A DNA stretch of 64,000 nt from Cellulomonas timonensis (GTDB taxonomy: Bacteria; Actinomycetota; Actinomycetes; Actinomycetales; Cellulomonadaceae), in NCBI RefSeq assembly GCF_900046455.1, contig NZ_FCOT01000011.1:496001-560000 (forward strand). Direction: 5' to 3'. Within the stretch, counting starts at the first letter, position 1; the number at the start of each line of letters is the position of its first letter. The notes beneath the pieces are model-generated. The model had not been told where the DNA came from. It ran no database searches and saw only the letters and a program-made list of their open reading frames with translations. Made by a program: the position numbers and the translations under genes. Positions 11,076 through 19,367 of the stretch are shown in pieces.

Positions 11076-11855
11076 TCAGCGCTTGTCGGGCTCGTCGCCT
11101 GCCGTGTCGTCGGGCGCCTGCGGCGCGGGGGCGGACTCGCGCAGGAACGCCTCCAGGAGTTGCTGCGACGGGATGAGCCCCTGCATGTCCGCCGAGGAGT
11201 CGCCGGTGGTGGCGCCCTTGATGGTGAGGACGGTGTTGTGCAGGTGCTCCATCTTGATGTCGAGGGCGTTCGCGACGTCGGCGGCGTCCTTGAGCTCGGC
11301 GAGCAGCTCGGCCGGGATCTCCTTGTCGTACTTGTAGTAGATCTTGTGCTCGAGGCTCGCCCAGAAGTCCATCGCGATGGTCCGGATCTGGATCTCCACG
11401 GTCACCGGCTCGACCCGGTCCGACATGAACACCGGCACCTGGACGATCAGGTGCAGGCTCTTGTATCCGTTGGGCTTGGGCTCGGCGATGTAGTCGCGCT
11501 CGGCGAGCAGCGTGAGGTCCTGCTGGCCGACGAGCAGGTCGCGGATGCGGTAGATGTCCGACTGGAACGCGCAGGTCACCCGGACGCCGGCGATGTCGAA
11601 CATCTGGGACTTGATGTCCTCGAGCGTGAACGGGATGCCCTTGCGGTGCGCTTTCTGCAGGATGCTGTCCGGGGACTTCAGCCGCGAGCCGACGTGCTCG
11701 ATGGGGTTGTAGCTGTGCGCGTAGTTGAACTCATCGCGCAGGATCGTCAGTTTGGTCATGACTTCGTCAAGGCCGAACCGGTACGCGAGCATGAACCTGG
11801 TGAAATCATCCCTGAGTTGCAGGATTGAGGTCATGTCCCGGCGATGCTCTGGCAT
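11076..11855 (-). CDS. small alarmone synthetase (RelA/SpoT nucleotidyltransferase domain)
   Basis: 259 residues, single RelA_SpoT domain with no HD hydrolase, TGS or ACT domain, matching the small alarmone synthetases that make (p)ppGpp from ATP and GDP/GTP. The catalytic core includes DIAGVRVTCAFQSDIYRI, the nucleotide-binding Tyr motif EPKPNGYKSLHL and the catalytic-Glu strand VEIQIRTIAMDFWASLEHKI. An acidic/proline-rich tail follows. The ATG at 11855 gives a seven-residue extension over the alternative ATG at 11834, where similarity to the family begins. Divergent from the Fic gene. Confidence 0.9.
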   Translation of the reverse strand: MPEHRRDMTSILQLRDDFTRFMLAYRFGLDEVMTKLTILRDEFNYAHSYNPIEHVGSRLKSPDSILQKAHRKGIPFTLEDIKSQMFDIAGVRVTCAFQSDIYRIRDLLVGQQDLTLLAERDYIAEPKPNGYKSLHLIVQVPVFMSDRVEPVTVEIQIRTIAMDFWASLEHKIYYKYDKEIPAELLAELKDAADVANALDIKMEHLHNTVLTIKGATTGDSSADMQGLIPSQQLLEAFLRESAPAPQAPDDTAGDEPDKR

Positions 11856-11960
11856 GCCGACGACTCTAGTCGCGAGGGCTGGGAGGCTCCTGGGACCCGG
11901 TTCGCCACGGGTGATTCCGGCACATCGCCACTGCTGGAAGTGAGGGCCGCCCTGGCCTTG

Positions 11961-12010
11961 TTCTCGGATATATCCTTAACCGAGAATAGTGGGACCGATC
12001 TTCTCGGTTA
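11961..12010 (+). promoter_or_regulatory. inverted repeat plus third half-site in front of the Fic gene
   Basis: TTCTCGGATA (11961-11970) and TAACCGAGAA (11977-11986) form a 10-bp inverted repeat with one mismatch and a six-base centre. A third copy, TTCTCGGTTA, is at 12001-12010, exactly 40 bp (about four helical turns) from the first and exactly complementary to the second. It ends 13 bases before the Fic start codon, so a protein bound there would block initiation. Likely autoregulatory operator. Confidence 0.65.
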
Positions 12011-12023
12011 CTGGAGGCCCCGC

Positions 12024-13193
12024 ATGTCCGCTCAGCCCATCCCCGCCCACGGCAGTGAGTCGCTGCCGTGGGTGTCCAGCAGCGGGCGCCGCGCCGAGAT
12101 CGACGGGTACAGCGCCTCGATCCCCCCGCTGATCGCCGACCTGAGCCTGCCCTCGTCGGCTGAGACCCTCGAACTCGCCCGCCAGGCAGAGGTCGAGATC
12201 GGCGTGCTCGAGCGCACCTACGCCGGCCAGGTCGCCACCTTGGAGCCCTTCTTGCTGCGCACCGAGGCGATCGCCTCCTCGCGCATTGAGGAAGAACTGA
12301 CCACGGTCGACCAGTTGGCCCGCGCCCAGTACGGCATCCGAGCTCCGAAGACCGCTCGAACCGTCAAGGGCGCGATAGACGGGCTCAACTTGCTCGTGCA
12401 CCGCGCCGCCGACGGCGTGGACCTCCAGGACATCCTCGCCGCCCACGTCCCGCTCATGGCCGACGACCCAGAAGAGCGGTGGGATGCGGGCAAACTGCGC
12501 TCGGCGCAGAACTGGATCGGAGGGTCCAACCGCTCGCCCCGAGGCGCCGTCCACGTCCCCCCGGCCCCCGAGCGCGTGCCCGAGCTCATGGCCGACCTGA
12601 TCGCGTTCATGCGGCGCACGGACATCGACCCAGTGGTGCAGGCAGCGGTCGCGCACGCCCAGTTCGAGTCCATCCACCCGTTCACCGACGGCAACGGCCG
12701 CGTCGGCCGGTCGCTCATCAACGCCCTGTGGCGCTACCGCGGCGTGACCCGGGAGATGGCGGTGCCGGTCGCCTCTGCCATCGTGGCCGACCGCGATCTC
12801 TACTTCCAGCTGGTCAACGACTACCGCCAGGGCGAGGTCGAGCCGTTCGCGGGCTTCTTGGCGGACGCGGCCTCTCGGGCGACGGCGGAGGCCACGGTCT
12901 CGGCTGAGCGGCTGATCGCGCTGCCGCACCAGTGGGCCGAGCGCGTCCGGCCCCGGGCGGGGTCGGCGGCGGCCGCGCTGTTGCCGCTGCTGCCCCGCCA
13001 CCCGATCGTCGATGCCGGCGATGTGGCCCGCCTGACCGGTGCGTCGCAGGCCCGGGCCTACGCGACGGTCGAGCGGCTGGTCGAGGCCGACGTGCTGCGC
13101 CCGATCACGCAGTCCAGGCGCGACATGGCCTGGGCTGCCGGCGAGGTCCTGGACGAGGCTGATCTGATGGTCGACCGGCTCCGCTATCCCTGA
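12024..13193 (+). CDS. Fic family protein with N-terminal inhibitory-type motif and C-terminal winged helix
   Basis: 389-residue Fic protein (AMP/nucleotide transfer to protein hydroxyls). The catalytic motif HPFTDGNGRVGR starts at about residue 218 and is complete. The N-terminal Fic_N region has SSRIEEE at residues 85-91: the inhibitory Ser-x-x-x-Glu is present, but the following Gly/Asn of the usual (S/T)xxxE(G/N) motif is Glu. A C-terminal winged-helix-like domain (residues about 320-385, VDAGDVARLTGASQARAYATV) suggests DNA binding and autoregulation through the repeats upstream. GGAGG six bases before the ATG at 12024 fixes the start; an earlier in-frame start would bury the operators. 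Confidence 0.92.
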   Translation: MSAQPIPAHGSESLPWVSSSGRRAEIDGYSASIPPLIADLSLPSSAETLELARQAEVEIGVLERTYAGQVATLEPFLLRTEAIASSRIEEELTTVDQLARAQYGIRAPKTARTVKGAIDGLNLLVHRAADGVDLQDILAAHVPLMADDPEERWDAGKLRSAQNWIGGSNRSPRGAVHVPPAPERVPELMADLIAFMRRTDIDPVVQAAVAHAQFESIHPFTDGNGRVGRSLINALWRYRGVTREMAVPVASAIVADRDLYFQLVNDYRQGEVEPFAGFLADAASRATAEATVSAERLIALPHQWAERVRPRAGSAAAALLPLLPRHPIVDAGDVARLTGASQARAYATVERLVEADVLRPITQSRRDMAWAAGEVLDEADLMVDRLRYP

Positions 13194-13227
13194 CGGCCAG
13201 CAGGCGCCCACTGCAGGGTGGCGCTGT

Positions 13228-13407
13228 TCACCGCAGGCCGCGTTGCAGGGCGCGCAACTCGCGCAGGCCCACGGCGGCGGCGACGAGCCCGGGAGCCCAG
13301 GCCCACGGGCGGCCGCGCAGTGCCGCGAACGCGCAGATCAGCAGCACGAGCGCGCAGCCGCCCACGGTCGCCACGCTCGCCCATCGGATCGACCTCACGG
13401 GTCGCAC
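13228..13407 (-). CDS. hypothetical small membrane protein
   Basis: 59 residues from a GTG at 13407 (or 13398). Hydrophobic segments at about residues 9-27 and 33-45 are separated by a basic loop (LRGRPWAWAPG), followed by a charged tail (LRELRALQRGLR). No family recognised. It sits in the gap between the Fic and LLM genes on the opposite strand. The regular membrane/loop pattern, unlike the overlapping frames, is the only evidence that it is real. Confidence 0.4.
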   Translation of the reverse strand: MRPVRSIRWASVATVGGCALVLLICAFAALRGRPWAWAPGLVAAAVGLRELRALQRGLR

Positions 13408-13479
13408 GGTACCCGCCGCGGATCGCCAAAGCCGTGCGCCTGGTCGGGTTCGGCCTCCGGGAGATGGCAGGGTACGAGG

Positions 13480-14427
13480 ATGGACGTCAGGATTTTCACC
13501 GAACCCCAGCAGGGCGCCTCGTACGCGGACCTGCTCGCCGTCGCTACCGCCACCGAGGAGCTCGGCTTCGACGGCTTCTTCCGTTCCGACCACTACCTGC
13601 GGATGGGCGAGGGCGATGGCCTGCCCGGCCCGTCCGACGCGTGGACCACGCTGGCGGGGCTCGCGCGTGACACCCAGCGGGTGCGCCTCGGCACGCTCGT
13701 CTCGCCTGTCACGTTCCGGCCGCCGGGGATCCTCGCGATCCAGGTCGCCCAGGTCGACGAGATGTCCGGCGGGCGAGTCGAGCTGGGCCTCGGCGCGGGC
13801 TGGTTCGAGGCTGAGCACACCGCGTACGGCATCCCGTACCCGGACAAGCGGATCGGGCGGCTCGAGGAGCAGCTCGAGGTCGTCACCGGGCTGTGGGGCA
13901 CGCCGGTGGGGGAGCGTTACTCGCATGCCGGCGAGCACTACACGCTGACGGACTCCCCGGCGCTGCCGAAGCCGGTGCAGGCCTCGCCGCTGGACCCGTC
14001 CCGGGCGGGCGTGCCGATCATCGTCGGCGGCCACGGCCCCAAGCGGACCCCGGCGCTGGCCGCCAAGTACGCGTCGGAGTTCAACCTGGGCTTCCCCGAG
14101 CTGGCGGATGTGGCGCCCAAGCTGGAGCGGGTGCGCGCGGCGTGCCGCGACATCGGCCGCGACCCGGAGTCGCTGGTGATGTCGGTGGCGCTGGTGGCGT
14201 GCGTCGGGCGGGATGACGCGGAGGTGGACCGCCGCGCGGCGGCGATCGGCCGGGACCCGATCGAGGTGCGCTCAGTGGGCTTCGCGGGCACGCCGTCGGC
14301 CGTCGTGGACCGGATCGGGGCGCTCGCCGAGCTGGGTGTCTCGCGCGTGTACCTGCAGGTCCTGGACCTGCATGACCTGGACCACCTCGAGCTGGTCGCG
14401 CAGGAGGTCCTGCCCCAGCTCGGCTGA
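13480..14427 (+). CDS. LLM-class F420-dependent oxidoreductase
   Basis: 315 residues of the luciferase-like monooxygenase fold, most like the actinobacterial F420-dependent group. Landmarks are the N-terminal barrel strand with LGFDGFFRSDHY, the loop RVRLGTLVSPVTFRPP, MSGGRVELGLGAGWF and the C-terminal GTPSAVVDRIGALAELGV. Substrate unknown. A CAGGGT hexamer six bases before the ATG at 13480 suggests a leaderless mRNA. Transcription probably ends at the hairpin ten bases downstream. Confidence 0.88.
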   Translation: MDVRIFTEPQQGASYADLLAVATATEELGFDGFFRSDHYLRMGEGDGLPGPSDAWTTLAGLARDTQRVRLGTLVSPVTFRPPGILAIQVAQVDEMSGGRVELGLGAGWFEAEHTAYGIPYPDKRIGRLEEQLEVVTGLWGTPVGERYSHAGEHYTLTDSPALPKPVQASPLDPSRAGVPIIVGGHGPKRTPALAAKYASEFNLGFPELADVAPKLERVRAACRDIGRDPESLVMSVALVACVGRDDAEVDRRAAAIGRDPIEVRSVGFAGTPSAVVDRIGALAELGVSRVYLQVLDLHDLDHLELVAQEVLPQLG

Positions 14428-14437
14428 CCCGGCGTCA

Positions 14438-14471
14438 CGCGGCCCCTCCCGGAACGTTGGGAGGGGCCGCG
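14438..14471 (+). terminator. intrinsic terminator after the LLM oxidoreductase gene
   Basis: Perfect 13-bp stem (CGCGGCCCCTCCC with its complement at 14459-14471) and an eight-base loop, followed by TTCTCTG. Confidence 0.85.
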
Positions 14472-14659
14472 TTCTCTGTGCCTCCGACGAACTGCGACCA
14501 CGTGGTAGGTCTCGTATGTCGAGATTCTCATGGGATGACCCGCTCCGGGCATCGGTGACGTCCCAGTTAGCCCGCTGACCTGCGAGAACGCGGCGAGATT
14601 CACCCGTCGCGCGCGGTCGCCCCCACGCCTCCGGCGACCCGATGCATACCGGACAGGCC
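14472..14659. other. intergenic stretch between terminator and promoter
   Basis: No gene supported. The only structure seen is a weak inverted repeat TCTCG-N5-CGAGA near 14511-14525. It lies upstream of the putative promoter of the polysaccharide operon and could hold regulator sites. Confidence 0.4.
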
Positions 14660-14687
14660 TAGACAAGTTGGCCATCGCTGTTACGTT
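14660..14687 (+). promoter_or_regulatory. putative promoter of the GT2-adaptor-GH81 operon
   Basis: TAGACA (14660-14665) and TACGTT (14682-14687) are spaced by 16 bp and fit loose -35/-10 elements. The predicted start near 14693 would place the folded leader right at the 5' end of the transcript. Confidence 0.4.
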
Positions 14688-14698
14688 CTGTGCGTATC

Positions 14699-14834
14699 CA
14701 CCGGGGGAGATGCGGCTTTTCTCCGCATCTCCGCAATCGAGCGCAGCTCGCCCCGGTGCATCTGACGCCAACGCTGCCGCCGCCCTGGGTGACGGGTCTC
14801 CTGACCCGCCGCCTCCGCACCGGCCCGACGTTGG
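14699..14834 (+). ncRNA. structured 5' leader, candidate cis-regulatory RNA
   Basis: A closing stem CACCGGGG (14699-14706) pairs perfectly with 14751-14758. Inside it are a hairpin with nine to ten perfect pairs (14706-14715 with 14723-14732, loop of seven) and a five-pair hairpin (14738-14742 with 14746-14750), separated by unpaired GCAAT: a three-way junction. Downstream, CGGGTC (14793-14798) pairs with 14803-14808 over a four-base loop, and CCAACG (14768-14773) can pair with CGTTGG (14829-14834), which overlaps the G-rich ribosome-binding site. The layout resembles an aptamer plus translation-control platform. I do not recognise a known riboswitch class. Confidence 0.5.
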
Positions 14835-14842
14835 GGGACCAC

Positions 14843-16501
14843 ATGGCAGCAACGACGTTCGACCGGCTCGTCACCGAGCCACGCACGACCGACGTCCCTC
14901 ACGGGCGTCCCGCCCGCACCCCGGAGAACGAGGCCGCGCACTCGCCCTCGTTCATGCTGCTCGTCGCGCTGGCCTGCGCCGGAGTGCTCCTGTACGCGGT
15001 CTTCCTGCTGAACCCCGGCAACCGAGGCGACTGGCTGCCCTGGTCCATGGTCATCACCGCCGAGGCCGTGCTCATCGTCCACGCGCTGCTGTCGTTGTGG
15101 ACGATGCTCTCCAGCGGGCACAACCCGCGCGGCTTCGCGTTCCACCACGCCCAGGACGCCCTGTACGACATGGACGAGATCCTGCGCGACGGCACGGCGG
15201 ACAACCCGCGCCATTGGCCGATGCGCCTGCACGGCAGCCCGGTGGGCATCGACGTGTTCATCACGACCTACGGCGAGGACCTCGCCACCATCCGCCGCAC
15301 CGTCACCGCCGCCCTCGCGATGCAGGGCGAGCACATGACGTGGGTGCTCGACGACGGCCGCTCGGACGAGGTGCGCGACCTCGCCGCCGAGCTCGGCGCC
15401 CGGTACGTGCGCCGGCTCAGCAAGAACGGCGCCAAGGCCGGGAACATCAACCACGCGCTGACCATCACGCGGGGCGAGCTGTTCGTCATCTTCGACGCCG
15501 ACTTCGTCCCCGAGCCCGAGTTCCTGCACGAGACAGTGCCGTTCTTCGCGACGTCCGACGTGGCGTTCGTGCAGACCCCGCAGACCTACGGCAACCTGCA
15601 CAACCTCATCTCGCGGGGCGCCGGGTACATGCAGGCAGTGTTCTACCGGTACATCCAGCCGGGCCGGAACAAGTTCAACTCGGCGTTCTGCGTCGGCACC
15701 AACGTGATCTTCCGGCGGCGGGCCATCCTCGACGTCGGCGGCATGTACGCCGACTCGAAGTCCGAGGACGTGTGGACGTCGCTGCGGCTGCACGAGGCGG
15801 GCTGGCGCTCCATCTACATACCGATGTCGCTCGCGGTGGGGGACACCCCCGAGACGGTCGAGGCGTACACCAAGCAGCAGCTCCGCTGGGCGACCGGCGG
15901 CTTCGAGATCATGTTCACCCACAACCCGCTGTCGAAGAAGCGCAACCTCACCCTCGACCAGCGGCTGCAGTACTGGGTGACGTCCACGCACTACTTGACG
16001 GGCATCGCGCCCCTGCTGCTGCTGCTCGTCCCGCCGCTGCAGGTGTACTTCGGGCTGACCCCGATGCAGCTCCACATGTCGCCGGTCACCTGGGCGCTGG
16101 CCTATGCGGGCTTCTACGTGATGCAGATCGTCGTGGCGTTCTACACGCTCGGGTCGTTCCGCTGGGAGACGTTGATGCTCGCCACCGTGTCGTTCCCGAT
16201 CTACACCCGCGCGCTCGTCAACGCGTTCTTCCGCCGCGAGCAGCAGTGGCACGTGACGGGGAGCCTGGGCCGTGCCTCCTCCCCGTTCAACTTCATGATG
16301 CCGCAGGTGCTGTTCTTCGCCTTCCTCCTGCTGACCTCGGTGGTGGGCGCCTGGAAGGACCTCGGCAATGGGTCGCTCTCGCTGGCCCTGGCCTGGAACA
16401 CCACCAACACCCTGATCCTCGGCGCCTTCGTCGTGACCGCCGCGCGTGAGGCGCGCGCATCGCGACGGGCCGCCGCCCTGACCTCCGGAGGTGCCGCATG
16501 A
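14843..16501 (+). CDS. processive GT2 glycosyltransferase, cellulose/curdlan synthase-like
   Basis: 552-residue inner-membrane polysaccharide synthase. Two N-terminal hydrophobic segments (about 36-55, 65-85) precede a GT2 domain with every expected motif: DD (D170-D171), DAD (218-220), SED with the catalytic-base Asp (308-309) and QQLRW (345-349, QxxRW form). A multi-helix C-terminal membrane region follows. This is the architecture of BcsA and CrdS, which polymerise UDP-glucose and extrude the chain. The GH81 gene two genes downstream makes a beta-1,3-glucan product more likely than cellulose (inference). No PilZ domain is seen. The start ATG 14843 has GGGGGA upstream; its 3' end overlaps the next gene by four bases. 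Confidence 0.9.
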   Translation: MAATTFDRLVTEPRTTDVPHGRPARTPENEAAHSPSFMLLVALACAGVLLYAVFLLNPGNRGDWLPWSMVITAEAVLIVHALLSLWTMLSSGHNPRGFAFHHAQDALYDMDEILRDGTADNPRHWPMRLHGSPVGIDVFITTYGEDLATIRRTVTAALAMQGEHMTWVLDDGRSDEVRDLAAELGARYVRRLSKNGAKAGNINHALTITRGELFVIFDADFVPEPEFLHETVPFFATSDVAFVQTPQTYGNLHNLISRGAGYMQAVFYRYIQPGRNKFNSAFCVGTNVIFRRRAILDVGGMYADSKSEDVWTSLRLHEAGWRSIYIPMSLAVGDTPETVEAYTKQQLRWATGGFEIMFTHNPLSKKRNLTLDQRLQYWVTSTHYLTGIAPLLLLLVPPLQVYFGLTPMQLHMSPVTWALAYAGFYVMQIVVAFYTLGSFRWETLMLATVSFPIYTRALVNAFFRREQQWHVTGSLGRASSPFNFMMPQVLFFAFLLLTSVVGAWKDLGNGSLSLALAWNTTNTLILGAFVVTAAREARASRRAAALTSGGAA

Positions 16502-17229
16502 CCTGGAGCAACCGCCTTCGCCTGACGTTCGGGCTGCTGACCGTGCTCGCCGTGACCCTGCTGCTCACCTACCACCTGAACGAGCGCGAGGGCCGCGCCG
16601 GCAGCTCCTCCGCGCAGATCGCCGCCCTGACGTACCACGTGGGATCCCCGTACGCCGGGCTGGTCGTCGACCAGCTCGTGGAGCCCGGCGACGTCGTCGA
16701 GGAGGGCGACGCGCTGTTCGTCATCGACAGCGCGGCGCTCCGCCACGACCGCGAGATCGGCTTCGCCCCGGTGGAGACCGCCGCGAGCGCCGTCGACGCC
16801 GAGGGGCGGCTCGTGGTCAAGGCCACCGGCCCCGGCACGATCGTCACCCTCAAGGCGGAGCGCGGCACGTTCGTCGAGGCCGTCGGCGACCTGGCCGTCG
16901 TGGAGAAGGCCGACAGCCTCTACGTGCAGGCCGAGTACACGCTGACCGCCAAGGACTACGCCCGCGTCGAGGACGCGGCAGCCGTCACCATCGTGCTGCC
17001 CAACCAGCAGCGCATCGCCGGGCATGTGGACGAGGTGTCGGTGCAGACCGTCGCGAGCGAGGCGCAGGCCGTGGTGAAGGTGCGCTCGGACGACCTGGTC
17101 AAGGGCGATGCCAACGGGCTGGTGGCGGCGGGGACGCCGGTGACCGCCGAGCTGGCGTTGCGCAACGACGGGGTGGTGACCCGCGCCGTGGAGGCGGTCA
17201 AGGGGTACCTGCGCGGGGCGGGCCTGTGA
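16498..17229 (+). CDS. membrane-anchored HlyD-like adaptor with biotinyl-lipoyl-type domain
   Basis: 243 residues: one N-terminal membrane helix (about 8-26), then a beta-rich extracytoplasmic part. YAGLVVDQLVEPGDVVEEGD (about residues 52-71) is a lipoyl-type half motif and a second half follows at about 100-130 (VKATGPGTIVTLKAERGTFVEA), as in HlyD/membrane-fusion proteins. The coiled-coil hairpin between the halves is almost absent, so this is a short form. It overlaps the synthase gene by four bases (ATGA) and the GH81 gene by four bases (GTGA), so it probably works with the synthase in chain extrusion, like the accessory proteins of other GT2 synthases. Confidence 0.8.
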   Translation: MTWSNRLRLTFGLLTVLAVTLLLTYHLNEREGRAGSSSAQIAALTYHVGSPYAGLVVDQLVEPGDVVEEGDALFVIDSAALRHDREIGFAPVETAASAVDAEGRLVVKATGPGTIVTLKAERGTFVEAVGDLAVVEKADSLYVQAEYTLTAKDYARVEDAAAVTIVLPNQQRIAGHVDEVSVQTVASEAQAVVKVRSDDLVKGDANGLVAAGTPVTAELALRNDGVVTRAVEAVKGYLRGAGL

Positions 17230-19367
17230 GGGCCCGGCGGAGCGTGCTGATCGCGCTGGGAGTCCTCGTGGCCGGGGTCCTGGTGGTCACCACCGCCATG
17301 GTGCTGGGCGGCCAGAAGCAGCGCCGCGTCGACGCCCTCGACGGGGCGGTGCACGTGGACGGCTCCGACCGGCCGGCGGGCCCGCCGGACGCCGCGCTGC
17401 CCGTGGCCGATCCGGCAGCGCTCGTGGCGGGCGTCGAGCACGCCGACGCCGCGAGGCTCGACCCGGTGCGGCTGGCCGACGGGCTGACGCCGCCCACCAA
17501 CCGCTGGTTCAGCGGCCTCGTGTTCGGGGAGCAGCCGCAGCCCGTCTTCGCCCTGCCCACGTCCTTCGCGCTCACCGGCTCCGGCTTCGAGATCGGCCTG
17601 CCGCAGCCGGAGACCAGCGACAAGCTCATCATCGGCGGGCACGTGCCGGACGTCGGCGTCGACGCGGGCGCCGCGCGCGCGCAGGTCAGCGCCTACGACG
17701 CCGCCACCGTCACCGTCGAGCTGCTCGACGCGGCCGATCAGCCCCTGGGCCGCGTGGTCCTCGCGCAGGGGTCCCCGTTCATCAGCTTCACCGCCGCCGT
17801 CGACACCACGCTGACGCTCGGCGCCGCGTTCACGGCGGCCAGCGACGGCCTGGCCTCGAGCACTGTGCGCGGCGTCGAGTGGATGCTCAGCGCCCCGCGC
17901 GGCGCGCTCGCGGGCACCAGCGTGCGGCTCGGCGCGGGCCAGAGCGCGAGTTGGTTCCCCGTCCCCGCCGACCTGCCCTCGGGCGGGCTCGAGACGCTGG
18001 CGCTCGCGGCCGCGGACCCCGTGGTGGGCTCCGAGGTCGCCTATGGCGTCGACGACGGGATCGCGCGCACCACGATCGCCTACCGCACGGCGGGCGGGTC
18101 CAAGACGGTGCACGCGACCATGCCGCACCACCGGCAGGGGGAGCAGCCGAGCCGGGAGGGCTGCCACCTCGGCTCCTACCCGAGCGTCTACGGCGCCCTG
18201 GAGCTGTGCCTGGGCTCGCGGCTCACGTCGTGGGCGCCCGTGGTGGAGGCGGCGGGGGAGCTCGACCTGGCCTCCGTGCCCGACGACCGCCGCGCCGCGA
18301 TCGTCGAGCAGCTCGCAGCCGATGTCGCCGCGACGCCGGCGTTCCCGTCGGACACGTACTTCGGCGGCAAGTCGCTGTACCGCGCCGCGACCCTTGTGAC
18401 CCTGGGCCGCCAGCTCGGCGCCGACGACGTGGTGGCCCCACTGCGCGATCAGACCCTGGCGGCGCTGCGCGAGTGGGCCGAGCCGGACGGCTGCGCACGT
18501 CGTGACGCCCGGTGCTTCGTGTACGACGAGAACGCGCGCGGCGTCGTGGGGCTCACCCCGTCCTTCGGCTCGGAGGAGTTCAACGACCACCACTTCCACT
18601 ACGGCTACTTCCTCGCCACCGCGGGCCTGCTCGCCGCCGCCGATCCGGCCCTCGCCGCCGAGCTGGCGCCTGTCCTGGACCTGCTGGCCCAGGACGTCGC
18701 CGCCGTCGAGGGCACCGAGTGGTTCCCGCAGCTCCGGGCCTTCGACGTGTACGCCGGCCACGCCTGGGCGTCGGGCCCCGCGCCGTTCGCCGACGGCAAC
18801 AACCAGGAGTCCAGCTCGGAGGCGGTGACCGCCTGGAATGGGCTGGGACTGTGGGCGGCCGCCTCGGGGCAGGACGAGCTCGGGGTGCAGGCCGCCTGGC
18901 TGGCCTCCACCGAGGCCGCCTCGACCCGCGCCTACTGGACGTCGCTCGACCTGGCCGACCCTGTGTATGACGGGTTCGGCCATCACGTCATGGCGCTCAA
19001 CTGGGGCGGCAAGCGGGACTACGCCACCTGGTTCAGCCCGGACCCGGCCGCCATGCTCGCGATCCAGCTCATCCCGATGAGCCCCGTCGCGGGGTACCTG
19101 GTGCAGGGCGACGCCGACGACGGCGCCCGGGCGGCCCGGATCACCGCGCAGGTCGAGGAGGCGACGCCCGCCGGGTTCGACGTGAAGTTCGGCGACTACT
19201 TGCTGATGTACCTCGCGATGGCCGGCCCCGACGAGGCCGAGCAGGCGTGGGAGGCCGCGCCCGGGCTGTCCGACACCTCGATCGACGACGGCAGCTCGCG
19301 CGCCTACCTGCTCGCGTTCGTCGCGTCGGTGGCGTCCGGGAGCGGGCCCGGATCGTCGGGGGGCTGA
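17226..19367 (+). CDS. GH81-family endo-beta-1,3-glucanase-like protein, membrane-anchored
   Basis: 713 residues with an N-terminal membrane anchor or signal (about 5-23), then a GH81 fold. Family hallmarks are PTNRWFSGL near residue 85, the region EEFNDHHFHYGYF with the putative acid Asp at about 454, and NNQESSSEAVTAWNGL with Glu at about 528 and 532. GH81 enzymes cut beta-1,3-glucan by inversion. Two-base-shifted overlap (GTGA) with the adaptor gene shows tight co-expression with a GT2 synthase; such hydrolases trim or release nascent polymer in other synthase operons. The 3' end overlaps the convergent GT87-like gene by 64 bases. Confidence 0.88.
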   Translation: MRARRSVLIALGVLVAGVLVVTTAMVLGGQKQRRVDALDGAVHVDGSDRPAGPPDAALPVADPAALVAGVEHADAARLDPVRLADGLTPPTNRWFSGLVFGEQPQPVFALPTSFALTGSGFEIGLPQPETSDKLIIGGHVPDVGVDAGAARAQVSAYDAATVTVELLDAADQPLGRVVLAQGSPFISFTAAVDTTLTLGAAFTAASDGLASSTVRGVEWMLSAPRGALAGTSVRLGAGQSASWFPVPADLPSGGLETLALAAADPVVGSEVAYGVDDGIARTTIAYRTAGGSKTVHATMPHHRQGEQPSREGCHLGSYPSVYGALELCLGSRLTSWAPVVEAAGELDLASVPDDRRAAIVEQLAADVAATPAFPSDTYFGGKSLYRAATLVTLGRQLGADDVVAPLRDQTLAALREWAEPDGCARRDARCFVYDENARGVVGLTPSFGSEEFNDHHFHYGYFLATAGLLAAADPALAAELAPVLDLLAQDVAAVEGTEWFPQLRAFDVYAGHAWASGPAPFADGNNQESSSEAVTAWNGLGLWAAASGQDELGVQAAWLASTEAASTRAYWTSLDLADPVYDGFGHHVMALNWGGKRDYATWFSPDPAAMLAIQLIPMSPVAGYLVQGDADDGARAARITAQVEEATPAGFDVKFGDYLLMYLAMAGPDEAEQAWEAAPGLSDTSIDDGSSRAYLLAFVASVASGSGPGSSGG

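Noticed and set aside
14693-14842. Leader as a c-di-GMP (GEMM) or c-di-AMP riboswitch
   Set aside because: The conserved core sequences and tetraloop of those classes are not present.
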